From NCBI RefSeq assembly GCF_000235485.1, contig NZ_JH378888.1, forward strand, positions 250,124 to 314,123: a stretch of DNA of 64,000 nt. Reading direction: 5' to 3'. Positions 46,101 through 58,355 of this stretch are shown piece after piece. Made by a program: the position numbers and the translations under genes. A model generated the notes under the pieces. That model made no database searches, was not told the origin of the DNA, and saw nothing but the letters and a program-made list of their open reading frames with translations. The stretch comes from Streptococcus sp. oral taxon 058 str. F0407. Lineage in GTDB: Bacteria; Bacillota; Bacilli; Lactobacillales; Streptococcaceae. Numbering within the stretch: the stretch's first letter is position 1; each line of letters begins with the position of its first letter.

Positions 46101-48029
46101 ATGAATAATCAAGAAGCATTGAGAACCTTCACTACTGGAGAAAATTTTCATCTTCAGCACTATCTAGGAGCACATAAAGAGGAAAAAGACGGAGAAATTG
46201 GTTTTACTTTCCGTGTTTGGGCACCTAACGCTCAGGCTGTGCACTTAGTTGGTGATTTTACAAACTGGACAGAGCACCAAATTCCTATGGTACGGAATGA
46301 ATCGGGTGTTTGGGAAGTCTTCACAAGTCTGGCTCATGAAGGGCAGATTTATAAGTATCATATCACGCGTGCAAATGGGCACCAGATTATGAAAATTGAT
46401 CCGTTGGCGGTTCGTTTTGAGGCTCGCCCAGAGACTGGAGCCATCCTGACTGATATTCCAGAGAAAAAATGGAAAGATGGTCTTTGGCTAGCTAGGAGAA
46501 AACGCTGGGGCTTTTTTGAGAGACCAGTCAATATTTATGAAGCCCACGCTGGATCTTGGAAGAGAAATCCAGATGGCAGTCCATACAGCTTTGCACAACT
46601 TAAGGAAGAGCTGATTCCTTATCTTGTTGAGATGAACTACACTCACATCGAGTTTATGCCTTTAATGGCTCACCCGCTTGGATTGAGTTGGGGCTACCAA
46701 CTTATGGGTTACTTTGCTATGGAGCATTCTTATGGGCGACCAGAGGAATTCCAAGATTTTGTTGAGGAATGTCATTTAAACAATATTGGTGTAATTGTGG
46801 ACTGGGTTCCAGGTCACTTTACTATCAACGATGACGCCCTTGCTTATTACGATGGAACACCAACTTTTGAATACCAAGACCACAACAAGGCTCATAACTA
46901 TGGTTGGGGAGCTCTTAACTTTGACCTTGGGAAGAATGAAGTCCAGTCCTTCTTGATTTCTAGCATTAAATTCTGGATTGAATTTTATCATTTAGACGGT
47001 ATTCGAGTGGATGCGGTCAGCAATATGCTCTACCTAGACTATGATAATGCTCCTTGGACTCCAAACAAAGACGGTGGCAATCTCAACTACGAAGGCTACT
47101 ATTTCCTTCAACGTTTGAACACTGTTATCAAGTTAGCTCATCCAGATGTGATGATGATTGCAGAAGAAAGCTCATCAGCAACAAAGATTACTGGTATGAG
47201 AGAAATGGGCGGTCTTGGCTTTGACTACAAGTGGAATATGGGCTGGATGAATGATATTCTCCGTTTCTACGAGGAGGACCCGATTTATCGTAAGTATGAT
47301 TTTAACTTGGTAACCTTCAGCTTCATGTATGTTTTTAATGAAAACTACCTCTTACCTTTCTCGCATGATGAAGTCGTGCATGGTAAGAAAAGCATGATGC
47401 ACAAGATGTGGGGAGATCGATATAATCAATTTGCAGGTTTGCGGAACCTCTACACTTATCAAATTTGTCATCCAGGTAAGAAACTCTTGTTCATGGGAAG
47501 CGAGTACGGGCAATTCTTAGAATGGAAGTCTGAGGAACAGTTGGAATGGTCTAATCTAGAAGATCCAATGAATGCTAAGATGAAGTACTTCACTTCTCAA
47601 CTCAATCAATTCTATAAAGAGCATCGCTGTCTTTGGGAAATTGACACCAGCTACGATGGCATTGAAATTATCGATGCGGATAATAGAGATCAGAGTGTCC
47701 TTTCCTTTATTCGTAAGAGTAAAAAGGGTGAAATGCTAGTCTGTGTCTTTAATATGGCGCCTGTTGAACGAAAAGACTTTACAATCGGACTTCCTGTCGC
47801 AGGAGTTTATGAAGAAGTTTGGAATACAGAATTGGAACAATGGGGTGGTGTCTGGAAAGAATACAACCAAACGGTTCAAACTCAAGAAGGATTATGGAAG
47901 GATTATGAGCAGACCTTGACCTTTACCTTGCCAGCTATGGGAGCAAGTATCTGGAAGATTAAACGTCGCTTGAAACCAACTAAAACCGTCACAAATAAAA
48001 CCCAAAAAGGAGTAGAAAATGAAGAATGA
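46101..48029 (+). CDS. glgB: 1,4-alpha-glucan branching enzyme
   Basis: A 642-residue GH13 enzyme that moves alpha-1,4 segments to alpha-1,6 branch points in glycogen. Seen: CBM48 (about 30-120; [20 protein letters not shown]), HAGSWKR, the catalytic regions [19 protein letters not shown] (nucleophile Asp), MMIAEESSS (acid Glu) and [12 protein letters not shown]. The length matches Gram-positive GlgB. First gene of glgBCDA; its end overlaps glgC by 11 bases. SD AAAGGGG precedes the ATG. Confidence 0.97.
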   Translation: MNNQEALRTFTTGENFHLQHYLGAHKEEKDGEIGFTFRVWAPNAQAVHLVGDFTNWTEHQIPMVRNESGVWEVFTSLAHEGQIYKYHITRANGHQIMKIDPLAVRFEARPETGAILTDIPEKKWKDGLWLARRKRWGFFERPVNIYEAHAGSWKRNPDGSPYSFAQLKEELIPYLVEMNYTHIEFMPLMAHPLGLSWGYQLMGYFAMEHSYGRPEEFQDFVEECHLNNIGVIVDWVPGHFTINDDALAYYDGTPTFEYQDHNKAHNYGWGALNFDLGKNEVQSFLISSIKFWIEFYHLDGIRVDAVSNMLYLDYDNAPWTPNKDGGNLNYEGYYFLQRLNTVIKLAHPDVMMIAEESSSATKITGMREMGGLGFDYKWNMGWMNDILRFYEEDPIYRKYDFNLVTFSFMYVFNENYLLPFSHDEVVHGKKSMMHKMWGDRYNQFAGLRNLYTYQICHPGKKLLFMGSEYGQFLEWKSEEQLEWSNLEDPMNAKMKYFTSQLNQFYKEHRCLWEIDTSYDGIEIIDADNRDQSVLSFIRKSKKGEMLVCVFNMAPVERKDFTIGLPVAGVYEEVWNTELEQWGGVWKEYNQTVQTQEGLWKDYEQTLTFTLPAMGASIWKIKRRLKPTKTVTNKTQKGVENEE

Positions 48030-49161
48030 AATGCTAGCTTTGATCCTTGCCGGTGGGCAAGGAACACGTCTCGGAAAACTCACTCAAAGCATTGCTAAAC
48101 CAGCAGTGCAATTCGGTGGGCGCTACCGCATCATTGACTTTGCGCTTTCAAACTGTGCTAACTCTGGGATTCACAACGTCGGTGTTATTACGCAGTATCA
48201 ACCTCTTGCCTTGAACAACCATATCGGAAATGGTTCGAGCTGGGGTCTGGACGGGATTAACACAGGTGTTTCTATCCTTCAACCCTACTCTGCAAGCGAG
48301 GGAAATCGTTGGTTTGAAGGAACTAGCCACGCTATCTACCAAAACATTGACTATATCGACAGTATCAACCCAGAATATGTTTTGATCCTTTCTGGTGACC
48401 ATATTTACAAGATGGACTATGATGACATGCTCCAATCACATAAGGACAACAACGCCAGCTTGACAGTAGCTGTTCTAGATGTACCTCTCAAAGAAGCTAG
48501 TCGTTTTGGCATTATGAATACAGATGCCAATAATCGTATCGTTGAATTTGAAGAAAAACCAGCTGAACCTAAGTCTACCAAGGCTTCTATGGGGATTTAT
48601 ATCTTTGACTGGAAACGTCTCCGCAATATGCTAGTTGCTGCTGAAAAGAACAAGGTAGATATGTCAGACTTTGGTAAAAATGTTATTCCAAATTACCTTG
48701 AGTCTGGAGAAAGCGTCTATGCTTATGAATTCAAAGGCTACTGGAAAGACGTTGGTACTATCGAGTCTCTATGGGAAGCAAATATGGAATACATTGATCC
48801 AAACAACGCTTTGGATAGTCGTGATCGTCATTGGAAAATCTACTCACGGAACTTGATTTCACCACCAAACTTTATTGGAAAACACGCTCATGTAGAAGAT
48901 TCTTTAGTTGTGGATGGCTGTCTCGTGGATGGAACTGTTAAGCATTCCATTCTCTCAACAGAAGCGCAAGTACGTGAGGGTGCTGAAGTAGTAGACTCTG
49001 TAATCATGAGTGGTGCCATTATCGGAAAAGGTGCAAGAATTAAACGTGCCATTATTGGTGAAGGTGCTGTTATTTCTGAAGGTGTCGAAATTGATGGAAC
49101 AGACGAAGTACAAGTAGTAGGATATGATGAAGTAGTGGGGGTAGCAACAGATGAAGATTGA
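48019..49161 (+). CDS. glgC: Glucose-1-phosphate adenylyltransferase, catalytic subunit
   Basis: A 380-residue ADP-glucose pyrophosphorylase, the committed step of glycogen synthesis. Seen: the nucleotide loop [32 protein letters not shown], the metal-site [32 protein letters not shown] with the sugar-phosphate-binding lysine, and a C-terminal left-handed beta-helix (about 290-375). In Firmicutes it works as a GlgC-GlgD hetero-oligomer. Overlaps both neighbours by 11 bases. Confidence 0.97.
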   Translation: MKNEMLALILAGGQGTRLGKLTQSIAKPAVQFGGRYRIIDFALSNCANSGIHNVGVITQYQPLALNNHIGNGSSWGLDGINTGVSILQPYSASEGNRWFEGTSHAIYQNIDYIDSINPEYVLILSGDHIYKMDYDDMLQSHKDNNASLTVAVLDVPLKEASRFGIMNTDANNRIVEFEEKPAEPKSTKASMGIYIFDWKRLRNMLVAAEKNKVDMSDFGKNVIPNYLESGESVYAYEFKGYWKDVGTIESLWEANMEYIDPNNALDSRDRHWKIYSRNLISPPNFIGKHAHVEDSLVVDGCLVDGTVKHSILSTEAQVREGAEVVDSVIMSGAIIGKGARIKRAIIGEGAVISEGVEIDGTDEVQVVGYDEVVGVATDED

Positions 49162-50290
49162 TAAATATTCAGCCATTTTAGGAAACACCGTTGGTTTTCA
49201 CGATATGTCAACTTTGACGGATCATCGTCCAGTAGCCAGCTTGCCATTTGGAGCAAAATATCGTTTGATTGACTTCCCTCTTTCTAGCCTTGCAAATGCT
49301 GGTGTTCGTAGTGTCTTTGGGATTTTCCAACAAGATAATATCAGTTCAGTCTTTGATCACATTCGTTCAGGACGTGAGTGGGGCTTATCCACCCTTCTCA
49401 GTCACTACTATCTAGGTATTTATAGTACGCGTGTTGAAAGTAGCACAGTTGGGAAAGAATATTACCAACAGCTTCTCACTTATTTGAAACGTTCAGGGTC
49501 AAATCAGACGGTTGCACTTAACTGCGATGTCGTGGTGAATATTGACCTTAATCAAGTATTCCATTTACATACTACTGCCGGTCGTCCGATTACAGTTGTT
49601 TATAAGAAATTACCTAAAAAGGATATTTCAGATGTTAATGCCATCTTGGAAGTGGATGAAACAGACCATGTTCTTTCTCATAAACTTTTTGATGCCAAAT
49701 CAACAGATGAACTTTTCAACATGTCTACAGATATATTCGTCGTTGATACTCCGTGGTTGATTAAGCGTTTGGAAGAAGAAGTTCAAAAAGAATACCCAGA
49801 AAAATTACGCTATGTTTTACGTGAGTTGGCAGCTAAAGAAGGGGCTTTTGCTTATGAATACACTGGCTACCTAGCCAATATTCACTCTGTTCAATCCTAT
49901 TATCAAGCCAATATTGATATGCTGGAGTCTCAAAAATTCTACTCTCTCTTCTCACCTAACCAAAAAATTTATACCAAGGTTAAGAATGAAGAACCGACTT
50001 ATTATGCTAACACATCTAAGGTAAGCACTTCTCAGTTTGCATCTGGTAGTATCATTGAAGGTCAAGTAGCTAATTCTGTTCTATCACGTAATATTTACGT
50101 TCATAAGGATAGTCTAGTTAAAGACAGCCTTCTCTTCCCACGTGTTGTGATTGGTCAAGGTGCCCAAGTTGAGTATGCAATCTTGGACAAAGGGGTTGAA
50201 GTTGCTGACGGTGTCGTTATTCGCGGTACTGCAGAACACCCAGTTGTAGTCAAAAAAGGCGAAAAAGTTACAGAGGATATTCATTCATGA
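49151..50290 (+). CDS. glgD: GlgD, regulatory subunit of ADP-glucose pyrophosphorylase
   Basis: 379 residues with the same fold as GlgC but degenerate active-site motifs: where GlgC has [13 protein letters not shown], GlgD reads [17 protein letters not shown], so the pyrophosphate loop is lost. [18 protein letters not shown] and the C-terminal beta-helix remain. GlgD activates GlgC, as shown in Geobacillus and S. mutans. It starts inside the end of glgC and overlaps glgA by 4 bases. Confidence 0.95.
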   Translation: MKIDKYSAILGNTVGFHDMSTLTDHRPVASLPFGAKYRLIDFPLSSLANAGVRSVFGIFQQDNISSVFDHIRSGREWGLSTLLSHYYLGIYSTRVESSTVGKEYYQQLLTYLKRSGSNQTVALNCDVVVNIDLNQVFHLHTTAGRPITVVYKKLPKKDISDVNAILEVDETDHVLSHKLFDAKSTDELFNMSTDIFVVDTPWLIKRLEEEVQKEYPEKLRYVLRELAAKEGAFAYEYTGYLANIHSVQSYYQANIDMLESQKFYSLFSPNQKIYTKVKNEEPTYYANTSKVSTSQFASGSIIEGQVANSVLSRNIYVHKDSLVKDSLLFPRVVIGQGAQVEYAILDKGVEVADGVVIRGTAEHPVVVKKGEKVTEDIHS

Positions 50291-51720
50291 AAATTTTATT
50301 CGTAGCAGCAGAGGGTGCGCCCTTTTCAAAAACAGGTGGTTTGGGAGACGTCATTGGCGCTCTGCCCAAATCACTGGTAAAGGCAGGGCATGAAGTTGCG
50401 GTTGTCTTACCTTACTATGACATGGTAGAGGCTAAGTTCGGCGACCAGATTGAGGATGTTCTTCACTTTGAAGTGAGTGTAGGATGGCGTAGACAGTACT
50501 GTGGTATTAAGAAGACCGTCTTGAATGGTGTTACCTTCTACTTCGTAGACAATCAAACGTATTTCTTCCGAGGTCATGTTTACGGAGATTTCGATGATGG
50601 TGAACGTTTTGCCTTCTTCCAACTGGCTGCTCTTGAAGCCATGGAGCGAATTGATTTCATTCCAGATATTCTCCATGCCCATGATTATCACACCGCTATG
50701 ATTCCTTTTCTCTTGAAGGAAAAATACAGATGGATTCAGGCATATCAAGGAATCAGAACCGTCTTAACTATTCATAATTTGGAATTTCAAGGTCAATTTT
50801 CTGAAGGAATGTTGTGGGATTTGTTTGGAGTCGGTTTTGAACGTTACGCTGATGGAACCCTTCGTTGGAATGACTGTCTTAACTGGATGAAAGCAGGTAT
50901 TCTCTACGCGGATCGTGTCTCAACCGTATCGCCTAGCTATGCACATGAGATTATGACTAGCCAGTTCGGTTGTGGCTTGGATCAGATTCTTCGCATGGAG
51001 TCAGGTAAGGTTTCAGGTATTGTCAATGGTATTGACGCAGATCTTTATAATCCTCAAACAGACTCACTTTTAGACTATCATTTTGATAAGGAAGATTTGT
51101 CTGGAAAAGCTCAAAACAAAGCAAAATTGCAAGAGAGAGTTGGTCTACCAGTACGAGCAGATGTTCCACTAGTTGGGATTGTCTCTCGATTGACACGCCA
51201 AAAAGGTTTTGATGTCGTTGTAGAAAGCTTGCATCGTTTCTTACAAGAGGACGTTCAAATCGTTCTTTTAGGAACAGGGGATCCTGCTTTTGAACATTCT
51301 TTCTCATGGTTTGCTCAAGTCTATCCTGACAAGCTATCAGCAAATATCACTTTTGACGTCAAACTTGCTCAAGAAATCTACGCAGCTTGTGACCTCTTCC
51401 TCATGCCAAGTCGTTTTGAACCATGCGGCTTGTCTCAAATGATGGCTATGCGCTATGGAACTCTACCATTGGTTCATGAGGTTGGTGGTTTGCGTGATAC
51501 AGTTCAATCCTTCAATCCGATTGAAGGAACTGGTACTGGATTTAGCTTCGATAATTTAACACCATACTGGCTCAACTGGAGTTTTCAAACAGCCTTGGAT
51601 GTTTATAAGTACCAGCCAGACGTTTGGAGAAATTTACAAAAACAAGCTATGGAATGTGATTTCTCATGGGATACAGCTTGCAAGTCTTATCTTGACTTGT
51701 ACCATAGTCTAGTCAACTAA
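50287..51720 (+). CDS. glgA: Glycogen synthase (ADP-glucose dependent)
   Basis: A 477-residue GT5 glycosyltransferase that extends alpha-1,4 chains from ADP-glucose. Seen: the ADP-glucose motif KTGGLGDV (about 15-22), [45 protein letters not shown], and the catalytic C-terminal [21 protein letters not shown]. It is the last gene of the operon; a terminator follows. No glycogen phosphorylase gene is attached here, so breakdown uses a glgP/malP elsewhere together with PulA upstream. Confidence 0.97.
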   Translation: MKILFVAAEGAPFSKTGGLGDVIGALPKSLVKAGHEVAVVLPYYDMVEAKFGDQIEDVLHFEVSVGWRRQYCGIKKTVLNGVTFYFVDNQTYFFRGHVYGDFDDGERFAFFQLAALEAMERIDFIPDILHAHDYHTAMIPFLLKEKYRWIQAYQGIRTVLTIHNLEFQGQFSEGMLWDLFGVGFERYADGTLRWNDCLNWMKAGILYADRVSTVSPSYAHEIMTSQFGCGLDQILRMESGKVSGIVNGIDADLYNPQTDSLLDYHFDKEDLSGKAQNKAKLQERVGLPVRADVPLVGIVSRLTRQKGFDVVVESLHRFLQEDVQIVLLGTGDPAFEHSFSWFAQVYPDKLSANITFDVKLAQEIYAACDLFLMPSRFEPCGLSQMMAMRYGTLPLVHEVGGLRDTVQSFNPIEGTGTGFSFDNLTPYWLNWSFQTALDVYKYQPDVWRNLQKQAMECDFSWDTACKSYLDLYHSLVN

Positions 51721-51726
51721 TAGATA

Positions 51727-51755
51727 AAATCGTATGATTCTTTCATACGATTTTT
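51727..51755 (+). terminator. Terminator of the glg operon
   Basis: AAATCGTATGA paired with TCATACGATTT (11 bp), 5-nt loop, then TTTGG. Confidence 0.88.
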
Positions 51756-51781
51756 GGGCTGTTTAGAAAATAGGAGAAGTA

Positions 51782-52426
51782 ATGACCCAAGTAAAGGGCC
51801 TGTGTGTCATGGATGTTGACGGCACCTTGATAGCAGAAGAGGCGATTGATCTTCTAGGAAGAGAAGCAGGTTGTGAAGAAGAAATTTCGAAGATTACAAG
51901 GCAAGCAATGCGAGGTGAACTGGACTTTGAAAGGAGTTTGCGAGAGAGAGTCGCTTTGTTAAAAGGTCTTCCGATTTCAGTTTTGGATACAGTTTTCAAA
52001 TCCATTCATCTGTCCCAAAATGCACAGGAATTTATCTCCATTCTCCAAAAGAATGGCATTCTAGTTGGTTTAGTGTCTGGTGGATTTAGTCCGATTGTTG
52101 AGAGACTAGCAAAGTACCTAGGTATTTCCTGTTTCTCCGCCAACCAGTTGGAAGTCAAAGACGGCTTTTTAACAGGACGGCTAGTTGGTGAGATTGTAAC
52201 AGATCAAGTAAAAAAAGCTACTCTTGAGAAATGGAGAAAGGAATTAGAACTTCCCAAAGAAAGAACGATTGCCATCGGTGATGGGGCTAATGACCTCTTA
52301 ATGTTAAAGTCAGCAGGTCACGGTATAGCCTTTTGTGCCAAGGAGGTCGTAAAAGCTGAGATAGCTTGTCATGTAGATACGAGGGATCTTTTAGAAGTTC
52401 TACCTTTGATTGATTTCTTAGAATGA
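51782..52426 (+). CDS. serB: HAD-family phosphatase, probable phosphoserine phosphatase
   Basis: A 214-residue HAD enzyme. Seen: motif I CVMDVDGTLIAEEA (nucleophile Asp), a helical cap ending FERSLRERVALLKGLP as in SerB, motif II LVSGGFSPIVERLA (family SGGF), and motif IV AIGDGANDLLMLKSAG. SGGF and GDGANDL are diagnostic of SerB, which makes serine from phosphoserine. The ATG follows AGGAGAAGT. It is co-directional with the glycerate kinase gene 9 bases later; both handle three-carbon acids near glycolysis. Confidence 0.87.
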   Translation: MTQVKGLCVMDVDGTLIAEEAIDLLGREAGCEEEISKITRQAMRGELDFERSLRERVALLKGLPISVLDTVFKSIHLSQNAQEFISILQKNGILVGLVSGGFSPIVERLAKYLGISCFSANQLEVKDGFLTGRLVGEIVTDQVKKATLEKWRKELELPKERTIAIGDGANDLLMLKSAGHGIAFCAKEVVKAEIACHVDTRDLLEVLPLIDFLE

Positions 52427-52435
52427 GAGGGAACT

Positions 52436-53551
52436 ATGAAAATTGTAATTGCACCTGATTCTTTTAAAGAAAGTTTGACGGCAGAAGAGGTCGCCAAAGC
52501 TATAAAAAGAGGTTTTGAGAAAGCGATTCCTAGTGTAGTTTGTTCTCTTTGCCCAGTTGGTGATGGAGGCGAAGGAACTGTAGATGCGATTCGACATTCT
52601 CTTGACCTCGAAGAAAAATGGCAAGAGGTGACGGGACCTTTTGGACTTAAAGAAGCAATGCGCTATTTTCAAAAAGGGGAACTAGCACTCTTTGAAGTAG
52701 CTGACTTGGTTGGATTAGGAAAGATTCCGCAGGAGAAACGAAATCCTCTCCACATCCAGACTCGTGGTATCGGAGAGTTGATTCGCCACCTCGTTGATCT
52801 TGGAATGAAAGAAATCTATATCGGTGTTGGCGGTACGGCAAGTAATGATGGCGGAATTGGCATTGCAACTGCTTTGGGTTATCACTTTTATGATAAGAAT
52901 GGAAAAGAATTGCCTGCTTGTGGTCAGACTTTGCTTGAGTTTGAGTCAGTTTCCAAAGATGACCTATACAGGATTCCTGAAGATGTGAAAATTCGCATTC
53001 TAGCAGATGTTGGGAGCCCTTTATGTGGTCATCAAGGAGCAACCTATACATTTGGCAGACAAAAAGGTTTGGATCCCAGTTTATTTGAAACTGTAGATTT
53101 TGCCATACAGGAGTTTTATGAAAAATTCTCACCTTTAACCTTATCTCTTAAAGGAGCGGGAGCGGGAGGTGGCATTGCAGCTGGACTTTTCGCCTTTGCA
53201 CAGGCCAGTATCGTATCTGGGATTAACACTTGTTTAGATTTGGTAGACTTTGACAAGAAAGTTGAAGATGCTGACTTGGTTATCGTTGGAGAGGGCAGAC
53301 TGGACAGCCAAAGCTTTGCTGGGAAAGCTCCCATCGGTGTAGCAAAAAGAACCCCTAACGGAGTTCCAGTTATCGCTATTTGCGGTAGTCTTTCCGAGGA
53401 TTTACCTCCCCTACCATTTGAAAATATACAAGCAGCATTCTCTATCCTTGAGAAATGTGAGCCTTTAGAAGACAGTCTGAAAAAAGCAAGCCTCTATTTG
53501 GAACACACAGCAGCTAATATTGGTCGTTTATTACAGTTGAGGAAGGGTTAG
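52436..53551 (+). CDS. glxK: Glycerate kinase (GlxK/GarK family)
   Basis: 371 residues of glycerate kinase type 1: [23 protein letters not shown] at the start in two segments, [35 protein letters not shown], and [24 protein letters not shown]. It phosphorylates glycerate, in this class usually to 2-phosphoglycerate, which enters glycolysis at enolase, encoded less than 1 kb downstream. SD GAGAGGG precedes the ATG. It overlaps the convergent YueI gene by 4 bases. Confidence 0.93.
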   Translation: MKIVIAPDSFKESLTAEEVAKAIKRGFEKAIPSVVCSLCPVGDGGEGTVDAIRHSLDLEEKWQEVTGPFGLKEAMRYFQKGELALFEVADLVGLGKIPQEKRNPLHIQTRGIGELIRHLVDLGMKEIYIGVGGTASNDGGIGIATALGYHFYDKNGKELPACGQTLLEFESVSKDDLYRIPEDVKIRILADVGSPLCGHQGATYTFGRQKGLDPSLFETVDFAIQEFYEKFSPLTLSLKGAGAGGGIAAGLFAFAQASIVSGINTCLDLVDFDKKVEDADLVIVGEGRLDSQSFAGKAPIGVAKRTPNGVPVIAICGSLSEDLPPLPFENIQAAFSILEKCEPLEDSLKKASLYLEHTAANIGRLLQLRKG

Positions 53552-53994
53552 CCGAACCATTTTTTCCAGATGGATTTTTTAACTGGTTCATCCTGTTTTA
53601 CCTCCCAGAAGCTTGGAAAAGCCAGTCGAAGATCCTTTTCATCCACTTGAACAGGTTCGTTCGAATGGATAACTAAGCCTAAAGGAGAAGAAGTGTGATC
53701 CTCTGATACAATCGTAGCTTGACTATTGGTTTTCTTAGCTTCTTTTAAGTAGAATACCTGTTTGTCAAACTCAATGTTTGGCGAAATCTTCACAAAAAGC
53801 ACCTCTGCCTTTTCTTGAAAATTTTCCAAAATCGTTAGAAATCCCTTTTGCAGCTGAAGACTATTGGCTGTCTCGATATCTGCATAGCCTAGAACCCTTT
53901 CCTCGAAAGTACCAAGAAAGCGACGTTGCTCATCTGGGTTTAATTTTGGCCCACCATGAGCTTTTTCTAGTAGTTGTTTTGATAAATCTGTCAT
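53548..53994 (-). CDS. YueI family (DUF1694) protein
   Basis: 148 residues of the DUF1694/YueI family: [18 protein letters not shown] near the N-terminus and a beta-alpha core with [12 protein letters not shown] and [11 protein letters not shown]. Function unknown in any organism that I know of; no catalytic motif is visible. Transcribed toward glxK with overlapping stops, and divergently from eno, from which it is separated by the eno promoter. Confidence 0.82.
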   Translation of the reverse strand: MTDLSKQLLEKAHGGPKLNPDEQRRFLGTFEERVLGYADIETANSLQLQKGFLTILENFQEKAEVLFVKISPNIEFDKQVFYLKEAKKTNSQATIVSEDHTSSPLGLVIHSNEPVQVDEKDLRLAFPSFWEVKQDEPVKKSIWKKWFG

Positions 53995-54090
53995 AAAATT
54001 AGTATATCACAAAAAACAAAAGAAAACAGACGAAAGAAAGCGATTACTTTATAAAGTTAAGGAAAATTTGCACAAAGATAACGTTTTTTC

Positions 54091-54119
54091 TTGAAAAACG
54101 CTTATTTTTAAGGTATCAT
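54091..54119 (+). promoter_or_regulatory. Promoter of eno
   Basis: TTGAAA, 17-bp spacer, TATCAT, then AAAGGAG before the ATG at 54157. A strong arrangement, as expected for enolase. Confidence 0.7.
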
Positions 54120-54153
54120 AGAGGTGTAAAAAATTTAACTCAAAGGAGAGTAA

Positions 54154-55461
<1,308 letters not shown>

Positions 55462-55462
55462 A

Positions 55463-55487
55463 ATAGTTCAGTGAACTATTTTATCCC
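55463..55487 (+). terminator. AT-rich hairpin after eno
   Basis: AAAATAGTT paired with AACTATTTT next to the stop codon; no T-run follows, so it may stabilise the 3' end rather than terminate. Confidence 0.5.
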
Positions 55488-55533
55488 GAACCTTGAAATT
55501 CAAAAGTTCGGTCGTTGATTTGACAACGTTTTA

Positions 55534-55565
55534 AGCCCCTCGGATTTCTTCCGAAGGGCTTTTTA
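55534..55565 (+). terminator. Main terminator of eno
   Basis: AGCCCCTCGGA paired with TCCGAAGGGCT (one mismatch), 5-nt loop, then TTTTT. A GC-rich classical intrinsic terminator. Confidence 0.9.
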
Positions 55566-55596
55566 TGTGCAATACTCAAAAATGGAAAATAACTTA

Positions 55597-55605
55597 TGGT
55601 ATAAT
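55597..55605 (+). promoter_or_regulatory. Extended -10 promoter of the YkgJ gene
   Basis: TGGTATAAT, 31 bases before the ATG at 55636. Confidence 0.6.
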
Positions 55606-55635
55606 AGATAAAAACACTTGTATTAGAAAGTAACT

Positions 55636-56130
55636 ATGTCTAAAGAAATTGATATTGAGTATTACCACCAGTTAGCCTTGCAAAAACAAAAGGAGCATCG
55701 AAAAGTCTTAGCCAATCTAAAGAAAAAACCTCCTAAAAACTTAGATAAGATAGCCCTGCAAATTCATGAAGAAGTTTTTTCTGAGATTGATTGCACTGCC
55801 TGCGCTAACTGTTGTAAGACATTGGGACCCGACTTCAAAGAAGCAGATATTACTCGCATTGCCAAGTATTTCAAGATGAAATTACCAGCCTTTGAAGCAG
55901 AGTTTCTGCAGGTAGATGAAGATGGGGATAAGGTTTTTAAATCCATGCCCTGTCCTTTTTTAGGAGGAGATAATCTCTGTACTATCTACGATGTTCGTCC
56001 AAAGGCCTGCCGGGAATTTCCCCATACAGACCGTAAAAAAATCCATCAAATCAACCATTTGACGATTAAGAATACCTTGACCTGCCCAGCAGCTTATCTC
56101 TTTGTTGAGAAATTAAAGGATAAGTTATAG
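55636..56130 (+). CDS. YkgJ family cysteine-cluster protein
   Basis: 164 residues with the YkgJ/FliB-like cysteine pattern: CTACANCC (Cys53, 56, 59, 60), PCPFL (Cys106), CTIYDVRPKACREFP (Cys115, 125) and a late CPAA. The clustered cysteines suggest zinc or iron-sulfur binding; the function is unknown. It has its own promoter and stands alone between enolase and the AraC regulator. Confidence 0.85.
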   Translation: MSKEIDIEYYHQLALQKQKEHRKVLANLKKKPPKNLDKIALQIHEEVFSEIDCTACANCCKTLGPDFKEADITRIAKYFKMKLPAFEAEFLQVDEDGDKVFKSMPCPFLGGDNLCTIYDVRPKACREFPHTDRKKIHQINHLTIKNTLTCPAAYLFVEKLKDKL

Positions 56131-56293
56131 AAGTTTACACCTCTAAATCTTGTACAAAGATTCTAGGGTGAAAATAGCAGATTTCTGTTAGACTATAGTT
56201 AGAATTGAACACGGCCTAAAAGCTGTGCGAAAAAGACAATTTTTCACTTTACTTTTAACAACCTTTGTATCTTGTGGAGGTAAGAAGAAAAAG

Positions 56294-57130
56294 ATGATGC
56301 ATCAATTCAACCAAACCATGGATTATTTGGAGCAGCAACTGACTGGAGAAGTGGATATGAAAAGATTTCAGCAGCTATCGGGCTATTCTTATGCTCTCTT
56401 TAGCAGGCTCTTTTCCATCCTAGCAGATATGACTTTAGCAGAATACTTGCGCAATCGCAGGCTGTCAGAAGCAGTGACAGACTTGCGGGAAAGCTCAGAG
56501 AAAGTCATTGATATAGCTCTGAAATACGGTTATGAATCTGCGGATGCTTTCAGTGCAGCCTTCAAGAAATTCCATGGGGCAACTCCCTCAGAAGTTCGAA
56601 ATGGAAAACCTTATCGGGTCTTTCCTAGACTTCAATTATCCTTAAAGATTACAGGAGGAAAGAATATGGATATCAAGATCCAAAAGAAACCTGCTTTTAC
56701 CGTGGCAGGTGTCCTGTTGGAAGCTATTGACAATAGCCAGTGCCCTTCTGCATGGGAGCAGCTCTATGCAAATCACAGCTTTGAAAGCCTAGAAAGTCTG
56801 GGAAGTGGCCAATCCTTTGGCGTCTGCTCAGATGTCAAAGAAGGCGAAATCATCAACTATATGGCTGCCTATGATGTTACAGATAAAGCTAGAGCAGAAG
56901 AACTAGGACTATCAATCAAAGACATTCCAGTAGCCGAGTATGCTATCGTACCAGTCAAAGGCCCAATACCAGAAAGCATCCATCATGCTTGGAAATATGT
57001 TTTGGAGATCTTTTTCCCAGAAACTGGCTATCGCCACTCAGGAGCGCCAGACTTTGAAGTCTATACTGAAGGAGACATGTCGTCACCTGACTATCAAATG
57101 GAACTCTGGATACCAGTAATCAAGGACTAA
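56294..57130 (+). CDS. AraC-family regulator with GyrI-like effector-binding domain
   Basis: 278 residues: two helix-turn-helix motifs (about 5-110; MKRFQQLSGYSYALFSRLF and VIDIALKYGYESADAFSAAFKKFHG, given in parts) and a C-terminal GyrI/Rob-like domain (about 125-278) that binds small amphipathic compounds. The layout is that of SoxS/Rob-type drug-responsive activators. I start at ATG 56294, after GGAGG at 56276-56280; the longer GTG start at 56225 adds a stretch that imitates a lipoprotein signal (LLTTFVSC) but lies in the leader. Target genes are not evident nearby. Confidence 0.85.
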   Translation: MMHQFNQTMDYLEQQLTGEVDMKRFQQLSGYSYALFSRLFSILADMTLAEYLRNRRLSEAVTDLRESSEKVIDIALKYGYESADAFSAAFKKFHGATPSEVRNGKPYRVFPRLQLSLKITGGKNMDIKIQKKPAFTVAGVLLEAIDNSQCPSAWEQLYANHSFESLESLGSGQSFGVCSDVKEGEIINYMAAYDVTDKARAEELGLSIKDIPVAEYAIVPVKGPIPESIHHAWKYVLEIFFPETGYRHSGAPDFEVYTEGDMSSPDYQMELWIPVIKD

Positions 57131-57166
57131 ATCATTTTCTGATATTTTATAAAGATGCAAACACAG

Positions 57167-57198
57167 CTCTGTAAAAGATACCTTTTGCAGAGTTTTTT
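57167..57198 (+). terminator. Terminator after the AraC regulator
   Basis: CTCTGTAAAAG paired with CTTTTGCAGAG (one G-U), 4-nt loop, then TTTTTT. Confidence 0.88.
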
Positions 57199-57311
57199 CT
57201 TTGTTTTAAAGAATAAATTATACGAAGTAAGAGAATTACAATTTAATTATAAGGAATTTTTAAGCATTTATCTGTATACTTTTTCCAATCATCAAAGAAA
57301 GAGGTGTAAAT

Positions 57312-58355
57312 ATGAACTATCTAGTTATTCCAGCTTACGAACCTGACTACAATCTTATTAAATTGATTGAAAAGATTCACAATAAGAGCGATTTTTACAT
57401 CATTGTCATTGATGATGGAAGTTCGGCAGAATGCCAAGACATTTTTTCCAAAGCAGAACGCTTTGCGACAATCCTTCGTCACCAGGTAAATCAAGGGAAA
57501 GGTCAAGCACTGAAAACAGCCTTTGAGTACATTCAGTCACTCAATATGCCTGGAACGGTGGTCACAGCTGACGCAGATGGTCAACATAGGATCTGGGACA
57601 TCTTTCGTGTCTTGACAAAATCAAATGAAAATCCTAATACACTTGTTCTTGGTGTCCGTGCCTTTACAGGCAAGGTTCCCTTGCGTAGTCGTTTTGGAAA
57701 TAGCTTGACTCGTATCTTGTTTAAACTGCAAACGGGTGTCGCTGTATCCGACACACAGACAGGATTACGTGCCTTTTCAACAGATATGATTCCCTTCATG
57801 ATCCAGATAGAAGGCCAACGGTATGAATACGAGATGAACATGCTCCTCGAAGCAAGCCAAGCCTACCCAATCTTGGAAGTTCCGATTGAAACGGTTTATA
57901 TTAACGATAATGCGGCTTCTCACTTCCGTCCTGTACGGGATGGCTTGATGATTTATAAAAATATTTTAAAGTTTGCCCTTTCGTCTTTTAGTAGTTTTAT
58001 CGTAGACTATGTTGTCTATGCTCTCTCTATTCTATGCTTGAGTTTTATTCCGACAGGTTTGCGTGTTCTCCTCTCAAATGGTTTGGCCCGTGTAACCAGC
58101 TCCATCTTTAACTTTTCTACCAATAAAAAATTGGTCTTTAAGAACAAGGCTAGCAGTCTTAAAACAGGGTCAGGTTATTTTGGACTAGCAATTGGTCTCT
58201 TTATCCTAGACACCATTTTGATTCGACTGTTTAATTCTGGTCTTGGAGTTGACTTGCTGATTGCAAAGATTCTTGTCGGAATCATGCTCTTCATCCTCTC
58301 TTGGACAGTTCAAACTCGCTTTATTTTCAAAGAAAGGACTTGTAGCCCATTATGA
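57312..58355 (+). CDS. Family 2 glycosyltransferase fused to a GtrA membrane domain
   Basis: 347 residues: a GT2 domain (about 1-215) with IVIDDGSS and VTADADGQH (the DXD-like metal site) and QTGLRAFS, then a GtrA-type domain (about 220-345) with four membrane helices. Such fusions act like dolichol-phosphate-sugar synthases with a lipid-sugar flippase, adding sugars to surface polymers. SD AAAGAGGTG precedes the ATG. It overlaps the next gene by 4 bases (ATGA), and the three genes here form an operon of probable exopolysaccharide or surface-glycan function. Confidence 0.87.
   Translation: MNYLVIPAYEPDYNLIKLIEKIHNKSDFYIIVIDDGSSAECQDIFSKAERFATILRHQVNQGKGQALKTAFEYIQSLNMPGTVVTADADGQHRIWDIFRVLTKSNENPNTLVLGVRAFTGKVPLRSRFGNSLTRILFKLQTGVAVSDTQTGLRAFSTDMIPFMIQIEGQRYEYEMNMLLEASQAYPILEVPIETVYINDNAASHFRPVRDGLMIYKNILKFALSSFSSFIVDYVVYALSILCLSFIPTGLRVLLSNGLARVTSSIFNFSTNKKLVFKNKASSLKTGSGYFGLAIGLFILDTILIRLFNSGLGVDLLIAKILVGIMLFILSWTVQTRFIFKERTCSPL

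Noticed and set aside
45828-46160. A 110-codon open frame on the minus strand across the glg promoter
   Set aside because: It covers the gapN terminator, the glg promoter, the cre site and the start of glgB; no ribosome site and no family resemblance.
52647-53132. A 161-codon open frame on the minus strand within glxK
   Set aside because: It is antisense to a well-conserved glycerate kinase, with composition expected of a shadow frame.
54090-54110. cre-like GAAAAACGCTTATT before eno
   Set aside because: Only the central CG and A/T flanks match; several conserved positions differ, and it overlaps the -35 of a constitutive glycolytic gene.
56225-56296. Lipoprotein-like signal (LLTTFVSC) at the front of the AraC regulator
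   Set aside because: It arises only if translation starts at GTG 56225; the GGAGG site at 56276 points to ATG 56294, and a DNA-binding regulator would not be a lipoprotein.
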